Positions 17,418 through 25,846 are shown, numbered from the stretch's first letter. The stretch: DNA of 44,397 nt from Bermanella sp034110565 (GCA_034110565.1 JAWUYY010000007.1:1-44397); one strand, 5' to 3'. Numbers and translations are program-made. The notes: a model not told the origin generated them from the sequence alone.

Positions 17418-18260
17418 ATGGATACTGATGTTTTACAGCAGTTTATTGATTTATTCTCATACACAACACTGATGTCAATCCTAGGAACCTTAATAGCAAC
17501 CTGGTTGCTATTGGTGGGGATTCGCTGGGTAATTAATACCCTAGTCAATTACAATCCAAAATATCGAATTCAATTATCACAAACCTTCCCAGTATTGCGC
17601 GTAGCACTGTGGTTAATGGCTACCCTATATATTGTTATTGGTATTATTCATCCGCCAGAATCGGTTATTTACGCATCCCTTGGTTCATTAGGCTTAGCAT
17701 TAGGTTTAGCCTCACAAGATGCCATACGTAATTTAGTCGCGGGGATTATGATGGCCATCTCACCTCGCTTTAAAATAGGTGATATGGTGCAAGTGGGTGA
17801 ACACTATGGCGAAGTAATTAGCTTAGATTTAAGCACCACAAAGCTCCATACCTTTGATGACAACATAATTACTGTTCCTAATGCCGACATTCTTAAAACG
17901 CCAATTAGTAATGCGAACAACGGTGAACTAAATGAATTAGTGGTCATCGACTTGGATTTACCCGTTAGCATTCCTGTGGCTAAATTGAAAAGTGTCGCGT
18001 TAAGCGCGGCGAAATGCAGCCATTATGTGTTTTTAAAAAAAACCATAACCGCAACGGTATTTCCGATATTCAAACAAGATTTTTATTATCACCTAACAAT
18101 CAAAGCCTATGTATTAGATGTACGGCTTGAAAAAGCCATGGCCACCGATGTAGCAGAAAGAGTGATCGAAGCCTTGCAGGATAAAGCCTTACTTGAAGGC
18201 AGCGTTTTTACTAGCCCGATCGCCCTTGAGCATCCACTCCAGATTAAACCAATTAGCTAA
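17418..18260 (+). CDS. MscS-family mechanosensitive channel
   Basis: The 280-residue protein has two N-terminal membrane helices (about 14-38 and 57-77) and the pore-lining TM3 at 85-114. This reads ASLGSLGLALGLASQDAIRN and has the Gly/Ala packing and the Q-D-x-x-x-N turn of MscS. The beta domain follows (PRFKIGDMVQVGEHYGEVIS), then TVPNADILKTPISN and a C-terminal alpha/beta part. It matches the minimal three-TM MscS layout and should open under membrane tension. A close 7-bp gap to the upstream ATPase indicates cotranscription and probable functional coupling. Its stop is 1 bp from the end of the convergent methyltransferase gene. Confidence 0.92.
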   Translation: MDTDVLQQFIDLFSYTTLMSILGTLIATWLLLVGIRWVINTLVNYNPKYRIQLSQTFPVLRVALWLMATLYIVIGIIHPPESVIYASLGSLGLALGLASQDAIRNLVAGIMMAISPRFKIGDMVQVGEHYGEVISLDLSTTKLHTFDDNIITVPNADILKTPISNANNGELNELVVIDLDLPVSIPVAKLKSVALSAAKCSHYVFLKKTITATVFPIFKQDFYYHLTIKAYVLDVRLEKAMATDVAERVIEALQDKALLEGSVFTSPIALEHPLQIKPIS

Positions 18261-18261
18261 T

Positions 18262-19185
18262 TCATTGATTTTTAGCGCCAATACGCAAAAATGCGTATTG
18301 GAAAATATCATTTTTACTGGCCCAGCGTAAAAACAAAGCCGTTCCCACATATTTAATCCAAGCGGTTCTTTTCAACCATGGTGTGCGTTTTTGATTGCCT
18401 TTTATCTGCTTGCTTTCTTTTTTAGTCTTAAAGACCCAGTCTGAAAAAGGCATCATCACACTTGAGGAAATGTTATTAAACTCAATTAGCTCTAACCCCA
18501 AGCTAGCTAACTGCTTTTCGTAATCTGTTCTTGTTTTAAAATTATTAAATGGAATATGGCTAAAATAACAAATAATTTTCAAAAAGGCTTTTTGATATAA
18601 GCACTTTATAGGCTTAGTAAGAATCAAATCACTTAGAACCAACTGAGCATTATCATCAGTAGATTTAAAATGATTAGCACACAATGCTAAGAATGATGCT
18701 TTATTGGAAAAATGATAGACACAATCAAGCGCAATAATTCGATCAAATGATTTAGGTAGATCTTTCCAAGCAGCACTATCGCAAGCATTACCTTGATATA
18801 AATGAATCGTGTTTTCAGTATTCTGTTCACTCACTTTGCGCTGCGCATATTGCGTTTGAATAACAGAGAGATTAATCCCGTAAATTAATTGCACTGAAAA
18901 AGCCTGCTGCCAAAGAGTCAATTGGTCCCCACAACCAAATCCAACATCCAGCAAGGTACTGTCTGGCTCTAGACAAGCAAACTCGCCCAACTTCTGTGCC
19001 AGCTGTTGCGCCGCGTCACTATAGTGAGTGATTTTAACGCCATCATTTTGTGACCAATAACCTAGGTTTCCCCAACTGCCTCTTAGCTCACCTGTTCTTA
19101 AATCCGCATTAAGCACCAGCTCTTGTAGATCATGAAATTCATTGCCTAATTGGTCTGGCCACTCGTGCTCGGTTTTTATATTCAT
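18262..19185 (-). CDS. SAM-dependent methyltransferase coupled to FAD oxidoreductase
   Basis: This 307-residue class I methyltransferase has motif I LLDVGFGCGDQLTLW (about 78-92) and an acidic-strand region LIYGINLSVIQTQYAQRK typical of small-molecule or fatty-acid methyltransferases. Later motifs are FDRIIALDCVYHF and LVLSDLIL. The layout resembles erythromycin-type O-methyltransferases and distant cyclopropane-fatty-acid-synthase-like enzymes. It overlaps the upstream FAD gene by ATGA (4 nt), so translation is coupled. In other bacteria COG2907 flavoproteins sit with CFA-like methyltransferases, so modification of an unusual lipid is a reasonable but unproven guess. Confidence 0.82.
   Translation of the reverse strand: MNIKTEHEWPDQLGNEFHDLQELVLNADLRTGELRGSWGNLGYWSQNDGVKITHYSDAAQQLAQKLGEFACLEPDSTLLDVGFGCGDQLTLWQQAFSVQLIYGINLSVIQTQYAQRKVSEQNTENTIHLYQGNACDSAAWKDLPKSFDRIIALDCVYHFSNKASFLALCANHFKSTDDNAQLVLSDLILTKPIKCLYQKAFLKIICYFSHIPFNNFKTRTDYEKQLASLGLELIEFNNISSSVMMPFSDWVFKTKKESKQIKGNQKRTPWLKRTAWIKYVGTALFLRWASKNDIFQYAFLRIGAKNQ
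18278..18301. repeat. perfect 10-bp stem-tetraloop at the MscS / methyltransferase junction
   Basis: CCAATACGCA-AAAA-TGCGTATTGG lies 17 bp after the mscS stop and inside the last codons of the convergent methyltransferase gene. There is no T-run on the plus strand, so it may mark the 3' end of the mscS transcript by stabilisation rather than termination. Confidence 0.6.
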
Positions 19186-20555
19186 GACGATTGCAATATC
19201 GCGTCATTCGCAAGGGCGTCAACGTCATCTTGAGCCTCCCACGGGATTATCACACCCATTTGCCGCGCGATAGCAACGCTGGATTCTACTGCAGCATCTA
19301 ACAGCGGAAAACGATTCGCCATATAAGAGCCACAAATTTTAACCTGACTATTTTGATTTAAAGCTTGTAATTGTGCTACGGCTTGACGGCTATCTAACGT
19401 GACAAGTGGACGTGTGAATTGCGCCTGTGCAATCACAGACGCTTTTGTTGGCTGTTTAATCGGATGCCATGTTTGAAATACTGGCTGCTGCCTCTTATAA
19501 GTACTAAACGCCTTGGTTAAATCCACTGTGGTAGCGGCTCTTGGTTCGACATTCGATAATAAGTAGCTCACCGGGCTGGCGCTTTTCACATTACTCATTA
19601 AACCAGTATCGGTATGCAATATCATGGTCGATTCTTCTAACGGAATGCACTTTAACAACGTTGCTTGTTTCTCATATCCACCATCAATGGATGAAAGTAT
19701 TTTAGCTGCGACATCCGCTTGGCTGGCCACTATCACATGATCAAACGTTTTATTAATTTGATTCTTATTGTGCAAGTCATAAATACTCAATTCCACTTTA
19801 TCGTCTTGTGATTTTACAGCAGTCACTTCATGAGCACATTTGACGTCGTAGCCCTGAGTTAATTTGGGTACAATACCATCAACCCCCTGTTTAGCGCGCA
19901 CAATACCTTCTTGCATGACACCACAGGTTAGATAATCCAATATCAAATCTGCAGGATACTGCCCCACCGAATCAAAATTACAAGTTAATGTCACCGCTAG
20001 AGCCGGCATCAACATATCGCGTATGAACTGCTTGTTAAATTCATTCTCAGCTAAATAATCTTTAAACGTTATCCGGGCTAAATCTTCTCTCAGTATGATA
20101 TCTTTCTGTATTTTTTTGAAAAAACGATACTGATAATACGCTAATGTGAACCCGGTTTTATTAAAGCTATTTAATGCAAGAGTACTAAATTTCAGATTAA
20201 GAAAGCGAATATTTTTATATTCAAAGAAAGGTTTAATTTGATTACTATTGGTTAAATACTGAAAGGCAGAAGCATGATTGCTTTGCTCCATCTCAATATC
20301 TAAATATCGATACAAAGAAAACAAACTAGGATAATAACTGGGAGTAAATATGCGTAACGGAATATCTATACGAGTGTTAATGCCATTTGAAGCGTAATCG
20401 GCTGTAAATACGCCCATACCTGCACTCTCGTGGCGTTCATACAAGGTGACATCATATTGCTTACGTAACAACCAAGCAGCAGATAACCCTGCTAATCCTG
20501 CGCCAATCACTGCAACTTTAGGTTTTGCCTTAACGTAAACACGGTTAAGTGCCAT
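19182..20555 (-). CDS. FAD-dependent amine-oxidase-like protein (COG2907 type)
   Basis: The 457-residue flavoprotein begins with the dinucleotide fold VAVIGAGLAGLSAAWLLRKQ (about 14-33), then YDVTLYERHESAGMGVFTAD. The central part (RIDIPLRIFTPSYYPSLFSL) matches predicted NAD/FAD-binding amine oxidases of the COG2907 group. The C-terminal FAD contact appears as ICGSYMANRFPLLDAAVESS. In other genomes this group often occurs with DUF1365 and a cyclopropane-fatty-acid synthase; here only a methyltransferase partner is present. The reaction is unknown; a lipid desaturation or oxidation role is an inference. It is divergent from the membrane protein gene at 20742. Confidence 0.85.
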   Translation of the reverse strand: MALNRVYVKAKPKVAVIGAGLAGLSAAWLLRKQYDVTLYERHESAGMGVFTADYASNGINTRIDIPLRIFTPSYYPSLFSLYRYLDIEMEQSNHASAFQYLTNSNQIKPFFEYKNIRFLNLKFSTLALNSFNKTGFTLAYYQYRFFKKIQKDIILREDLARITFKDYLAENEFNKQFIRDMLMPALAVTLTCNFDSVGQYPADLILDYLTCGVMQEGIVRAKQGVDGIVPKLTQGYDVKCAHEVTAVKSQDDKVELSIYDLHNKNQINKTFDHVIVASQADVAAKILSSIDGGYEKQATLLKCIPLEESTMILHTDTGLMSNVKSASPVSYLLSNVEPRAATTVDLTKAFSTYKRQQPVFQTWHPIKQPTKASVIAQAQFTRPLVTLDSRQAVAQLQALNQNSQVKICGSYMANRFPLLDAAVESSVAIARQMGVIIPWEAQDDVDALANDAILQSS

Positions 20556-20694
20556 ACAACTTTACTCAAGATTCATTCGAACAAAGATACTAATCGCCAC
20601 ACATAATCAGAACAAGGCTAATCTTGAACAGATTATTGACTTAAAGGCACACTCCATAATTAAAGTGTGAGCAATCACTAGTCCCCAACCCAAG

Positions 20695-20709
20695 ACGCTG
20701 GCATACTTA
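20695..20709 (+). promoter_or_regulatory. second copy of the ACGCTGGCATACTTA element
   Basis: This is identical over 15 bp to 16195-16209. It lies 33 bp before the ATG at 20742, against 23 bp in the first copy. CATACT inside it could serve as a -10 box. I see no clear -35 here. Confidence 0.45.
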
Positions 20710-20741
20710 CAACGTTAAAAATCACCCTCAAGGATTACGCT

Positions 20742-21536
20742 ATGCTAATGGACATACTAGGCATACTCATTGGTTTTATTGCCATTATGTTACTGTTTAG
20801 CTTATTGATCACCGCTTTGGTGCATGGCGCCCAAGCGATTTTAAATTTACGTTTTAAAAACTTAAAAGTGGTGTTAACACAATTTTTTGAAAACATGGAT
20901 TTTGTTGAATATGAAGTCACTCAAGCGGTGCTCAATCACATTGAAAACCGTTTCCCAAGTGGACTATACGCCACCGCATTACCGTTAAATATTCCAGGGA
21001 ATCGTTTAAAGCTGACTAGTATTGGGCAGCAAGAACTAATGAGTATTATCAGTAACACTCGCAATGTGAGTATCGAAGAAAAAGAACAATTGAAAAATAA
21101 GGTACTGGATCACTTCCATACACTTGAAGAGATCATGAGTCAGCGCTTCAAGCAGTGGATGCACCAAATCAGCATTATCCTCGCCTTTGTTATTTGTTTT
21201 GTTTTTCAACTAAACTGTTTCTCGTTACTAAATCAACTTAATCATGACAGCGCGTTTCGCCAGCAATCCTTATATACAGCAGATCAACTTGCTGACAAGA
21301 CCCTCGAACAAGCTAACAGCAGTGATATCCTACAGCCTCACCTAATGGCGTTAGAGTTTGATATCACACCAAGAGAATGGATCGATTATTATTTCTCATT
21401 AAAAATCACCACATTAAGTCATTGGCTAGGCATTATATTTAGCAGTATATTGGTTTCATTAGGCGCACCGTTTTGGTTTAATCGTCTAAAAGATATGGCA
21501 AGCCTGCGCGATAATTTATCGAAAGCTAAATCTTAA
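20742..21536 (+). CDS. membrane protein of unknown function
   Basis: I do not recognise a named family. The 264-residue protein has an N-terminal membrane helix (about 4-26) and a cytoplasmic or periplasmic helical region (about 35-140, charged, with SIEEKEQLKNKVLDHFHTLE). A second helix spans 142-163 (ISIILAFVICFVFQLNCFSL) and a third 226-246, ending SLGAPFWFNRLKDMASLRDN. The C-terminal GAPFWF-x-x-L-x-x-x-x-x-LR element recurs in many uncharacterised bacterial membrane proteins. It is followed by the HIT gene after 21 bp. Its promoter region shares a 15-bp element with the ATPase-MscS operon. Confidence 0.75.
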   Translation: MLMDILGILIGFIAIMLLFSLLITALVHGAQAILNLRFKNLKVVLTQFFENMDFVEYEVTQAVLNHIENRFPSGLYATALPLNIPGNRLKLTSIGQQELMSIISNTRNVSIEEKEQLKNKVLDHFHTLEEIMSQRFKQWMHQISIILAFVICFVFQLNCFSLLNQLNHDSAFRQQSLYTADQLADKTLEQANSSDILQPHLMALEFDITPREWIDYYFSLKITTLSHWLGIIFSSILVSLGAPFWFNRLKDMASLRDNLSKAKS

Positions 21537-21557
21537 TTAATTTTCTGGAAGATAATC

Positions 21558-21917
21558 ATGCAAAAACCTATTCCAAGCGATCCGACTATTTTCAGTAAAA
21601 TCATCAATAAAGAGATCCCCGCCAATATCGTCTATGAGGACGATTTATGTTTAGCCTTTAAGGACATCATGCCTTGCGCCCCTGTGCACATATTGGTTAT
21701 TCCTAAAAAACCAATTCCTCGTTTATGTGATGCCACACAAGAAGATAAGATATTATTAGGTCACTTAAATCTTGTAGCTCACCAAGTGGCTAACGACGCG
21801 GGCATTGGCGATGCGTTTCGTTTAGTCGTAAACAATGGCGAGGGTGCTTGTCAGAGTGTATTCCACCTGCATTATCACGTCATTGGTGGGCGTAGCTTGC
21901 AGTGGCCTCCAGGTTAA
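21558..21917 (+). CDS. hinT: HIT-family nucleotide phosphoramidase (HinT-like)
   Basis: HinT hydrolyses AMP-lysine and related phosphoramidates. The 119-residue length is typical. The start IFSKIINKEIPANIVYEDDLC and the middle DIMPCAPVHILVIPKKPI are family features, and the catalytic histidine triad is intact as VFHLHYHVIGGRSLQWPPG. A weak ribosome-binding site (GGAAGAT) precedes the ATG. It sits 21 bp downstream of the 264-residue membrane protein gene and is probably cotranscribed with it. Confidence 0.95.
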   Translation: MQKPIPSDPTIFSKIINKEIPANIVYEDDLCLAFKDIMPCAPVHILVIPKKPIPRLCDATQEDKILLGHLNLVAHQVANDAGIGDAFRLVVNNGEGACQSVFHLHYHVIGGRSLQWPPG

Positions 21918-22035
21918 GCCATGTGTTTGAGGAAACTTTGCACTTCATTACGTTTTTTATGAACTTAGCACCTACTTATAGCGTCACATTTAGCTACAAT
22001 GCTTGCCAATACACGCTAATGATTTAGGTATCGTA

Positions 22036-22560
22036 ATGAAGTCGCCGTTAAAGCTATTATCCCCTTTACTTTTATTTTCTTTATTCGGCTGTGTCGCTGA
22101 TGATCAAGAAGCCACTGTTATCCAAGGCACTTGGCAATCTACAGAATTCACTGACTCGCAAAGCAATAAGCCATCTGACATTATTTATGAATTTAATGGA
22201 AATAATTTTAAAGAATTAATCTCCATTAAAAATGATGATGACACCTACGAAATAGAAGAAAACGCAGGTAACTTTACCATTCTAGAACAAACCTTTATTA
22301 GCGAAGACGGAGAAGAAGTCTATCAGGTTAATTTTATTTATGACCGAGATGATAATTCAAGTAAATTTGATATTGCGTATATTCAAGATGGGGAATTATT
22401 TTTTGGTAGCGCTAACGCAACAGATTGTAGCGATGAGACTTATGAAGTTGTGACGTCTGAAACCAGTACAGAAGGTCAAATCATCTCGACCGAGAAAACC
22501 ACCTGCTATGCAAGGCCGACAAAATTAAACTTTAACTTACCTTTTTACGATATAGATTAA
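22036..22560 (+). CDS. predicted lipoprotein, function unknown
   Basis: With the ATG at 22036 the product is 174 residues: MKSPLKLLSPLLLFSLFGCV is a clear lipoprotein signal with lipobox LFGC. The mature part is acidic and beta-rich (GTWQSTEFTDSQSN, YEFNGNNFKELISI, FDIAYIQDGELFFG), with two further cysteines (ATDCSDE, KTTCYARP) that could form a disulfide. The pattern recalls lipocalin-like stress or copy proteins, but I cannot assign a family. A TTG at 22003 would add residues before the signal and is rejected. Its stop abuts the stop of the convergent ybgE gene with no base between. Confidence 0.75.
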   Translation: MKSPLKLLSPLLLFSLFGCVADDQEATVIQGTWQSTEFTDSQSNKPSDIIYEFNGNNFKELISIKNDDDTYEIEENAGNFTILEQTFISEDGEEVYQVNFIYDRDDNSSKFDIAYIQDGELFFGSANATDCSDETYEVVTSETSTEGQIISTEKTTCYARPTKLNFNLPFYDID

Positions 22561-22860
22561 CTACAGTATCCACATCCACACGGCAAGAGCAGAAATAGGC
22601 CAACATAATATTGGACTGAAGATTACTTTAGCAAATATATTATATGGCTTAAAACCAATGCCATGCACAAAACAGCCGCACGTAGCTAACATCACTAAAC
22701 CCAACAACCCGTGATCTAACTGAGTTAGATCACGGGCAATATGCTTCGAAAACAAAAAAATAAAGGTAGATAAGCCAATGGCAATCATGAACGATAACAA
22801 ACGAGCCATTGGATGATCCAGCCCGGCTAACACTTTCATTAATACGTTTTGATTGCTCAT
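22561..22860 (-). CDS. ybgE: cyd operon protein YbgE
   Basis: This 99-residue membrane protein has two to three hydrophobic segments (about 22-39, 50-68 and 77-97). The motif CGCFVHGIGFKPYNIF agrees with the H-G-x-G-F signature of YbgE proteins, which sit at the end of cydABX operons. Its exact role in cytochrome bd assembly or function is not established. A GTG at 22890 is also in frame, but the ATG at 22860 (MSNQNVLMKVL) gives the usual length. It is the last gene of the leftward cyd operon and abuts the convergent lipoprotein gene. Confidence 0.85.
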   Translation of the reverse strand: MSNQNVLMKVLAGLDHPMARLLSFMIAIGLSTFIFLFSKHIARDLTQLDHGLLGLVMLATCGCFVHGIGFKPYNIFAKVIFSPILCWPISALAVWMWIL

Positions 22861-22908
22861 ATGGCCTATTATTTTTATGGGTCGCGACACTATACAACTA
22901 ATTTAAAA

Positions 22909-23025
22909 CTAATCTTCTGGGTCCGGTTCACGGTCTAAATTCTCGTTAACCTCTAACCAAAGCGCATTAATAATACCGAAACTACAGGCAAGTAATACCC
23001 CTAATATCCATGCAAAATACCACAT
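22909..23025 (-). CDS. cydX: cytochrome bd small subunit CydX
   Basis: This 38-residue gene is easy to miss. The translation begins MWYFAWILGVLLACSFGIIN and continues with ALWLE and an acidic tail (DREPDPED). The WYFxWILG start, a single membrane helix and the E-x-x-x-x-acidic end are the CydX hallmarks. CydX stabilises the haem centres of cytochrome bd. A TTGAGG ribosome-binding site lies upstream. It follows cydB after 70 bp that hold a strong hairpin. Confidence 0.95.
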   Translation of the reverse strand: MWYFAWILGVLLACSFGIINALWLEVNENLDREPDPED

Positions 23026-23059
23026 AATAATTACCTCAAATCCATTAATCTTATAAGTG

Positions 23060-23087
23060 TTATGCGCTAATACTTATTAGCGCATAA
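23060..23087 (-). other. intercistronic hairpin between cydB and cydX
   Basis: TTATGCGCTAATA (23060-23072) and TATTAGCGCATAA (23075-23087) are exact reverse complements separated by CT. There is no T-run after it on the minus strand, so mRNA stabilisation or processing is more likely than full termination. Confidence 0.75.
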
Positions 23088-23095
23088 ACAAGCCC

Positions 23096-24235
23096 TTAAT
23101 ACGTGCCGTATTTATTGTCTTCAATACTTTGAGTACTGATACGTCCCCACATTTTGTAATATCCCCATATGGTATAGATAAGAATAATGGGTACAAAAAT
23201 CATCGCGGCTATAAACATGATATTAAGTGTCATTTTACTAGAAACAACATCCCAAACGGTTAAGCTCATTTGTGGATTAACGCTTGAAGGCATAATGAAA
23301 GGGTACAAACTAAAGCCTGCTGTACAGATGATGCCACTGATGGCAATAGCACTTGCAAGGAATACCAGTGCACTCTTATTTTTTAAAGTGAACAACATGG
23401 TCAATAGCAAGCCTGCAAACGCAAGTATAGGTGCAATAATGGTGATTGGGTAAAGTGTATAATTCCTTAACCACGCGCCTTCCATTGTGGTCACTGTTTT
23501 AGCCATAGGTGTCATAGCTTCACCTACAGATTTTGCCATGTCAGTAATTACATAGCCATCAATCCAAAACATTAAACACACACCCGCAATCATGAATGTA
23601 ATCAGCGTAACTAACGCAGTCACAAGTGTTGCTTTACGGCTACGCTCATATAACTCGCCTTCTGTACGCATTTGCAAATAAGCCGCTCCATGCATAACCA
23701 GCATGGCCAAACTAACCACACCGACCAATAATGCAAAAGGTGATAACAATTGCCAAAAACTTCCATCATAAAAGCTACGCATGCTGTTATCAAAGGTAAA
23801 AGGCAGGCCTAAAAATAAATTACCAAAAGCCACACCAAATACTAACGATGGAACTGCGCCACCAATGGTTAACAACCAATCCCAATTGTTGCGCCACTTC
23901 ACTTCTTCGATTTTAGAGCGATATTCAAAGCCCACCGGACGAAAGAACATGGCAAATAAAACCAATAACATCGCAAAATATAATCCGCTAAATGCTGTGG
24001 CATACACCACAGGCCAAGCGGCAAATATGGCACCACCTGCTGTGATGAACCAAACTTGGTTACCATCCCAGTGAGGGCCTACGGTATTGAGCATCACGCG
24101 ACGCTCGTTATCCGTTTTACCCACCACTTTTAATAAACTTAACACACCCATATCGAAGCCATCGGTAATTGCCCAACCGATTAGCAGCACACCAATGAGC
24201 ACCCACCAAATAATTTTTAACGTTTCGTAATCCAT
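23096..24235 (-). CDS. cydB: cytochrome bd ubiquinol oxidase subunit II
   Basis: CydB partners CydA in the high-affinity quinol oxidase, reducing O2 to water. The 379 residues match the normal length. The N-terminus MDYETLKIIWWVLIGVLLIG and the segment GFDMGVLSLLKVVG are diagnostic, followed by GPHWDGNQVWFITAGGAIFA (about 52-71) and RPVGFEYR. Eight to nine membrane helices are evident. It starts 9 bp after cydA. The C-terminal GYYKMWGRIS ends on the cytoplasmic side. Confidence 0.97.
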   Translation of the reverse strand: MDYETLKIIWWVLIGVLLIGWAITDGFDMGVLSLLKVVGKTDNERRVMLNTVGPHWDGNQVWFITAGGAIFAAWPVVYATAFSGLYFAMLLVLFAMFFRPVGFEYRSKIEEVKWRNNWDWLLTIGGAVPSLVFGVAFGNLFLGLPFTFDNSMRSFYDGSFWQLLSPFALLVGVVSLAMLVMHGAAYLQMRTEGELYERSRKATLVTALVTLITFMIAGVCLMFWIDGYVITDMAKSVGEAMTPMAKTVTTMEGAWLRNYTLYPITIIAPILAFAGLLLTMLFTLKNKSALVFLASAIAISGIICTAGFSLYPFIMPSSVNPQMSLTVWDVVSSKMTLNIMFIAAMIFVPIILIYTIWGYYKMWGRISTQSIEDNKYGTY

Positions 24236-24244
24236 GATGGCTCC

Positions 24245-25846
24245 TTATACTAAATCTTTACGTGATTGTTGTACCACGGCAGTTTCATCGCCACCTGACT
24301 GTTCTTGTTCCCAGAAATAACGCCCTGTATGTAAAGAGCTTGGCCCTAAACGCACAAACTTAAGCATCAAATACACCTCAACAATTAACAACCCAGTGTA
24401 AAATACAATAAACCCACCAATACTTAATAGCAGCTCAGTCGTTGTACGGGATGACACTGAAATTATTGTTGGCAATATCTCACCAATTGACCAAGGCTGG
24501 CGGCCAAACTCAGCTACAAACCAACCTAGCTCACTTGCCAGCCAAGGGGCCGGTAAACAAATCAATAAGGCTTTTAGCAACCAGCGCTGGTGTTCAACAG
24601 TATGCTTGGCTGAGTAATAAAACGAAGCGGCGATTAGGAACAACATAGTGAAGCCTAAACCCACCATGATACGGAAACTAAAGAACATAGGCGCAACACT
24701 CGGAATGGTATCTTGCGCGGCCAGTTTAATTTGTTCTTCAGAAGCATCAACAACCTCGTTTGTATAACGCTTGAGTAATAAGCCGTAACCTAAATCGTCT
24801 TTAACCTCATTAAATGCAGCTCTATTTTCTGCGGTATCGTTACCGGATTTAAGCTCTTGCAGTAACCCATAAGCACCAATACCTGAACGAATTCGAACTT
24901 CGTGCTCATCAATTAAGTCTTTAATCCCTGTAATTTCTTCATCTACAGAACGCGTCGCAATCAAACCTAATGCATAAGGAATTTTGATCGCGTAATCGGT
25001 CTCTTGGGTTTCTTCATTCGGCCAACCAATTAAGGTAAATGCAGCCGGTGCTTCCTGAGTTTCCCATTCGGCTTCAATAGCCGCTAATTTAGTACGCTGC
25101 ACATCACCTATTTCATAACCAGACTCATCACCTAGCACGATAACAGAAAGAATCGATGCCATACCAAAGCTCGATGCGATAGCAAACGAGCGACGAGCAA
25201 ATGGTAAATCACGTTTTTTCAACATGAAGTAAGCGCTGACTGCTAATACAAACATGGCACCTGTTACATAACCAGCCGAAACCGTATGAACGAATTTAAC
25301 TTGAGCAACTGGGTTAAATAACAACTCAGAGAAACTGGTCATCTCCATACGCATGGTTTCAAAATTAAATTCTGCACCTACTGGATTTTGCATCCAACCA
25401 TTTGCAATCAAAATCCACAGTGCTGATAAATTGGAGCCTATTGCTACCAACCAAGTCACCATCAAATGTTGATTTTTGCTTAATCGATCCCAACCAAAAA
25501 AGAACAACCCAATAAATGTGGACTCCAAGAAGAACGCCATTAAACCTTCAATAGCCAGCGGGGCACCAAATACGTCCCCCACATAATGGGAGTAATAGGA
25601 CCAGTTAGTCCCGAATTGGAACTCCATGGTTAAGCCTGTGGTCACACCAAGTGCGAAGTTAATACCGAATAACTTACCCCAATATTTCACCATGTCTTTG
25701 TATACTTGTTTGCCGGTCATCACGTAAACGCTTTCCATGATGGCCAGAATAAACGCTAAGCCGATTGTCAGCGGTATAAACAAAAAGTGATAAAGCGCCG
25801 TGATGGCAAATTGCAACCGCGACAGATCAACAACTGTATCATCCAT
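24245..25846 (-). CDS. cydA: cytochrome bd ubiquinol oxidase subunit I (long Q-loop)
   Basis: The 533 residues carry the haem ligands and the quinol site. H20 in ITALYHFLFIPLT is the axial histidine, VKFVHTVSAGY holds the second, and FRIMVGLGF holds the haem b558 methionine. WMQNPVGAEFN is a family signature. The region from about 255 to 375 is a long, charged Q-loop like that of E. coli, so this is the L-subtype. The start overlaps the cydP stop by 8 bp. Expression under low O2 or inhibitor stress is expected from the family. Confidence 0.97.
   Translation of the reverse strand: MDDTVVDLSRLQFAITALYHFLFIPLTIGLAFILAIMESVYVMTGKQVYKDMVKYWGKLFGINFALGVTTGLTMEFQFGTNWSYYSHYVGDVFGAPLAIEGLMAFFLESTFIGLFFFGWDRLSKNQHLMVTWLVAIGSNLSALWILIANGWMQNPVGAEFNFETMRMEMTSFSELLFNPVAQVKFVHTVSAGYVTGAMFVLAVSAYFMLKKRDLPFARRSFAIASSFGMASILSVIVLGDESGYEIGDVQRTKLAAIEAEWETQEAPAAFTLIGWPNEETQETDYAIKIPYALGLIATRSVDEEITGIKDLIDEHEVRIRSGIGAYGLLQELKSGNDTAENRAAFNEVKDDLGYGLLLKRYTNEVVDASEEQIKLAAQDTIPSVAPMFFSFRIMVGLGFTMLFLIAASFYYSAKHTVEHQRWLLKALLICLPAPWLASELGWFVAEFGRQPWSIGEILPTIISVSSRTTTELLLSIGGFIVFYTGLLIVEVYLMLKFVRLGPSSLHTGRYFWEQEQSGGDETAVVQQSRKDLV

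Noticed and set aside
20666..20679. CRP-like TGTGA-GCAA-TCACT site
   Set aside because: The spacer is 4 bp instead of the 6 bp needed for CRP.
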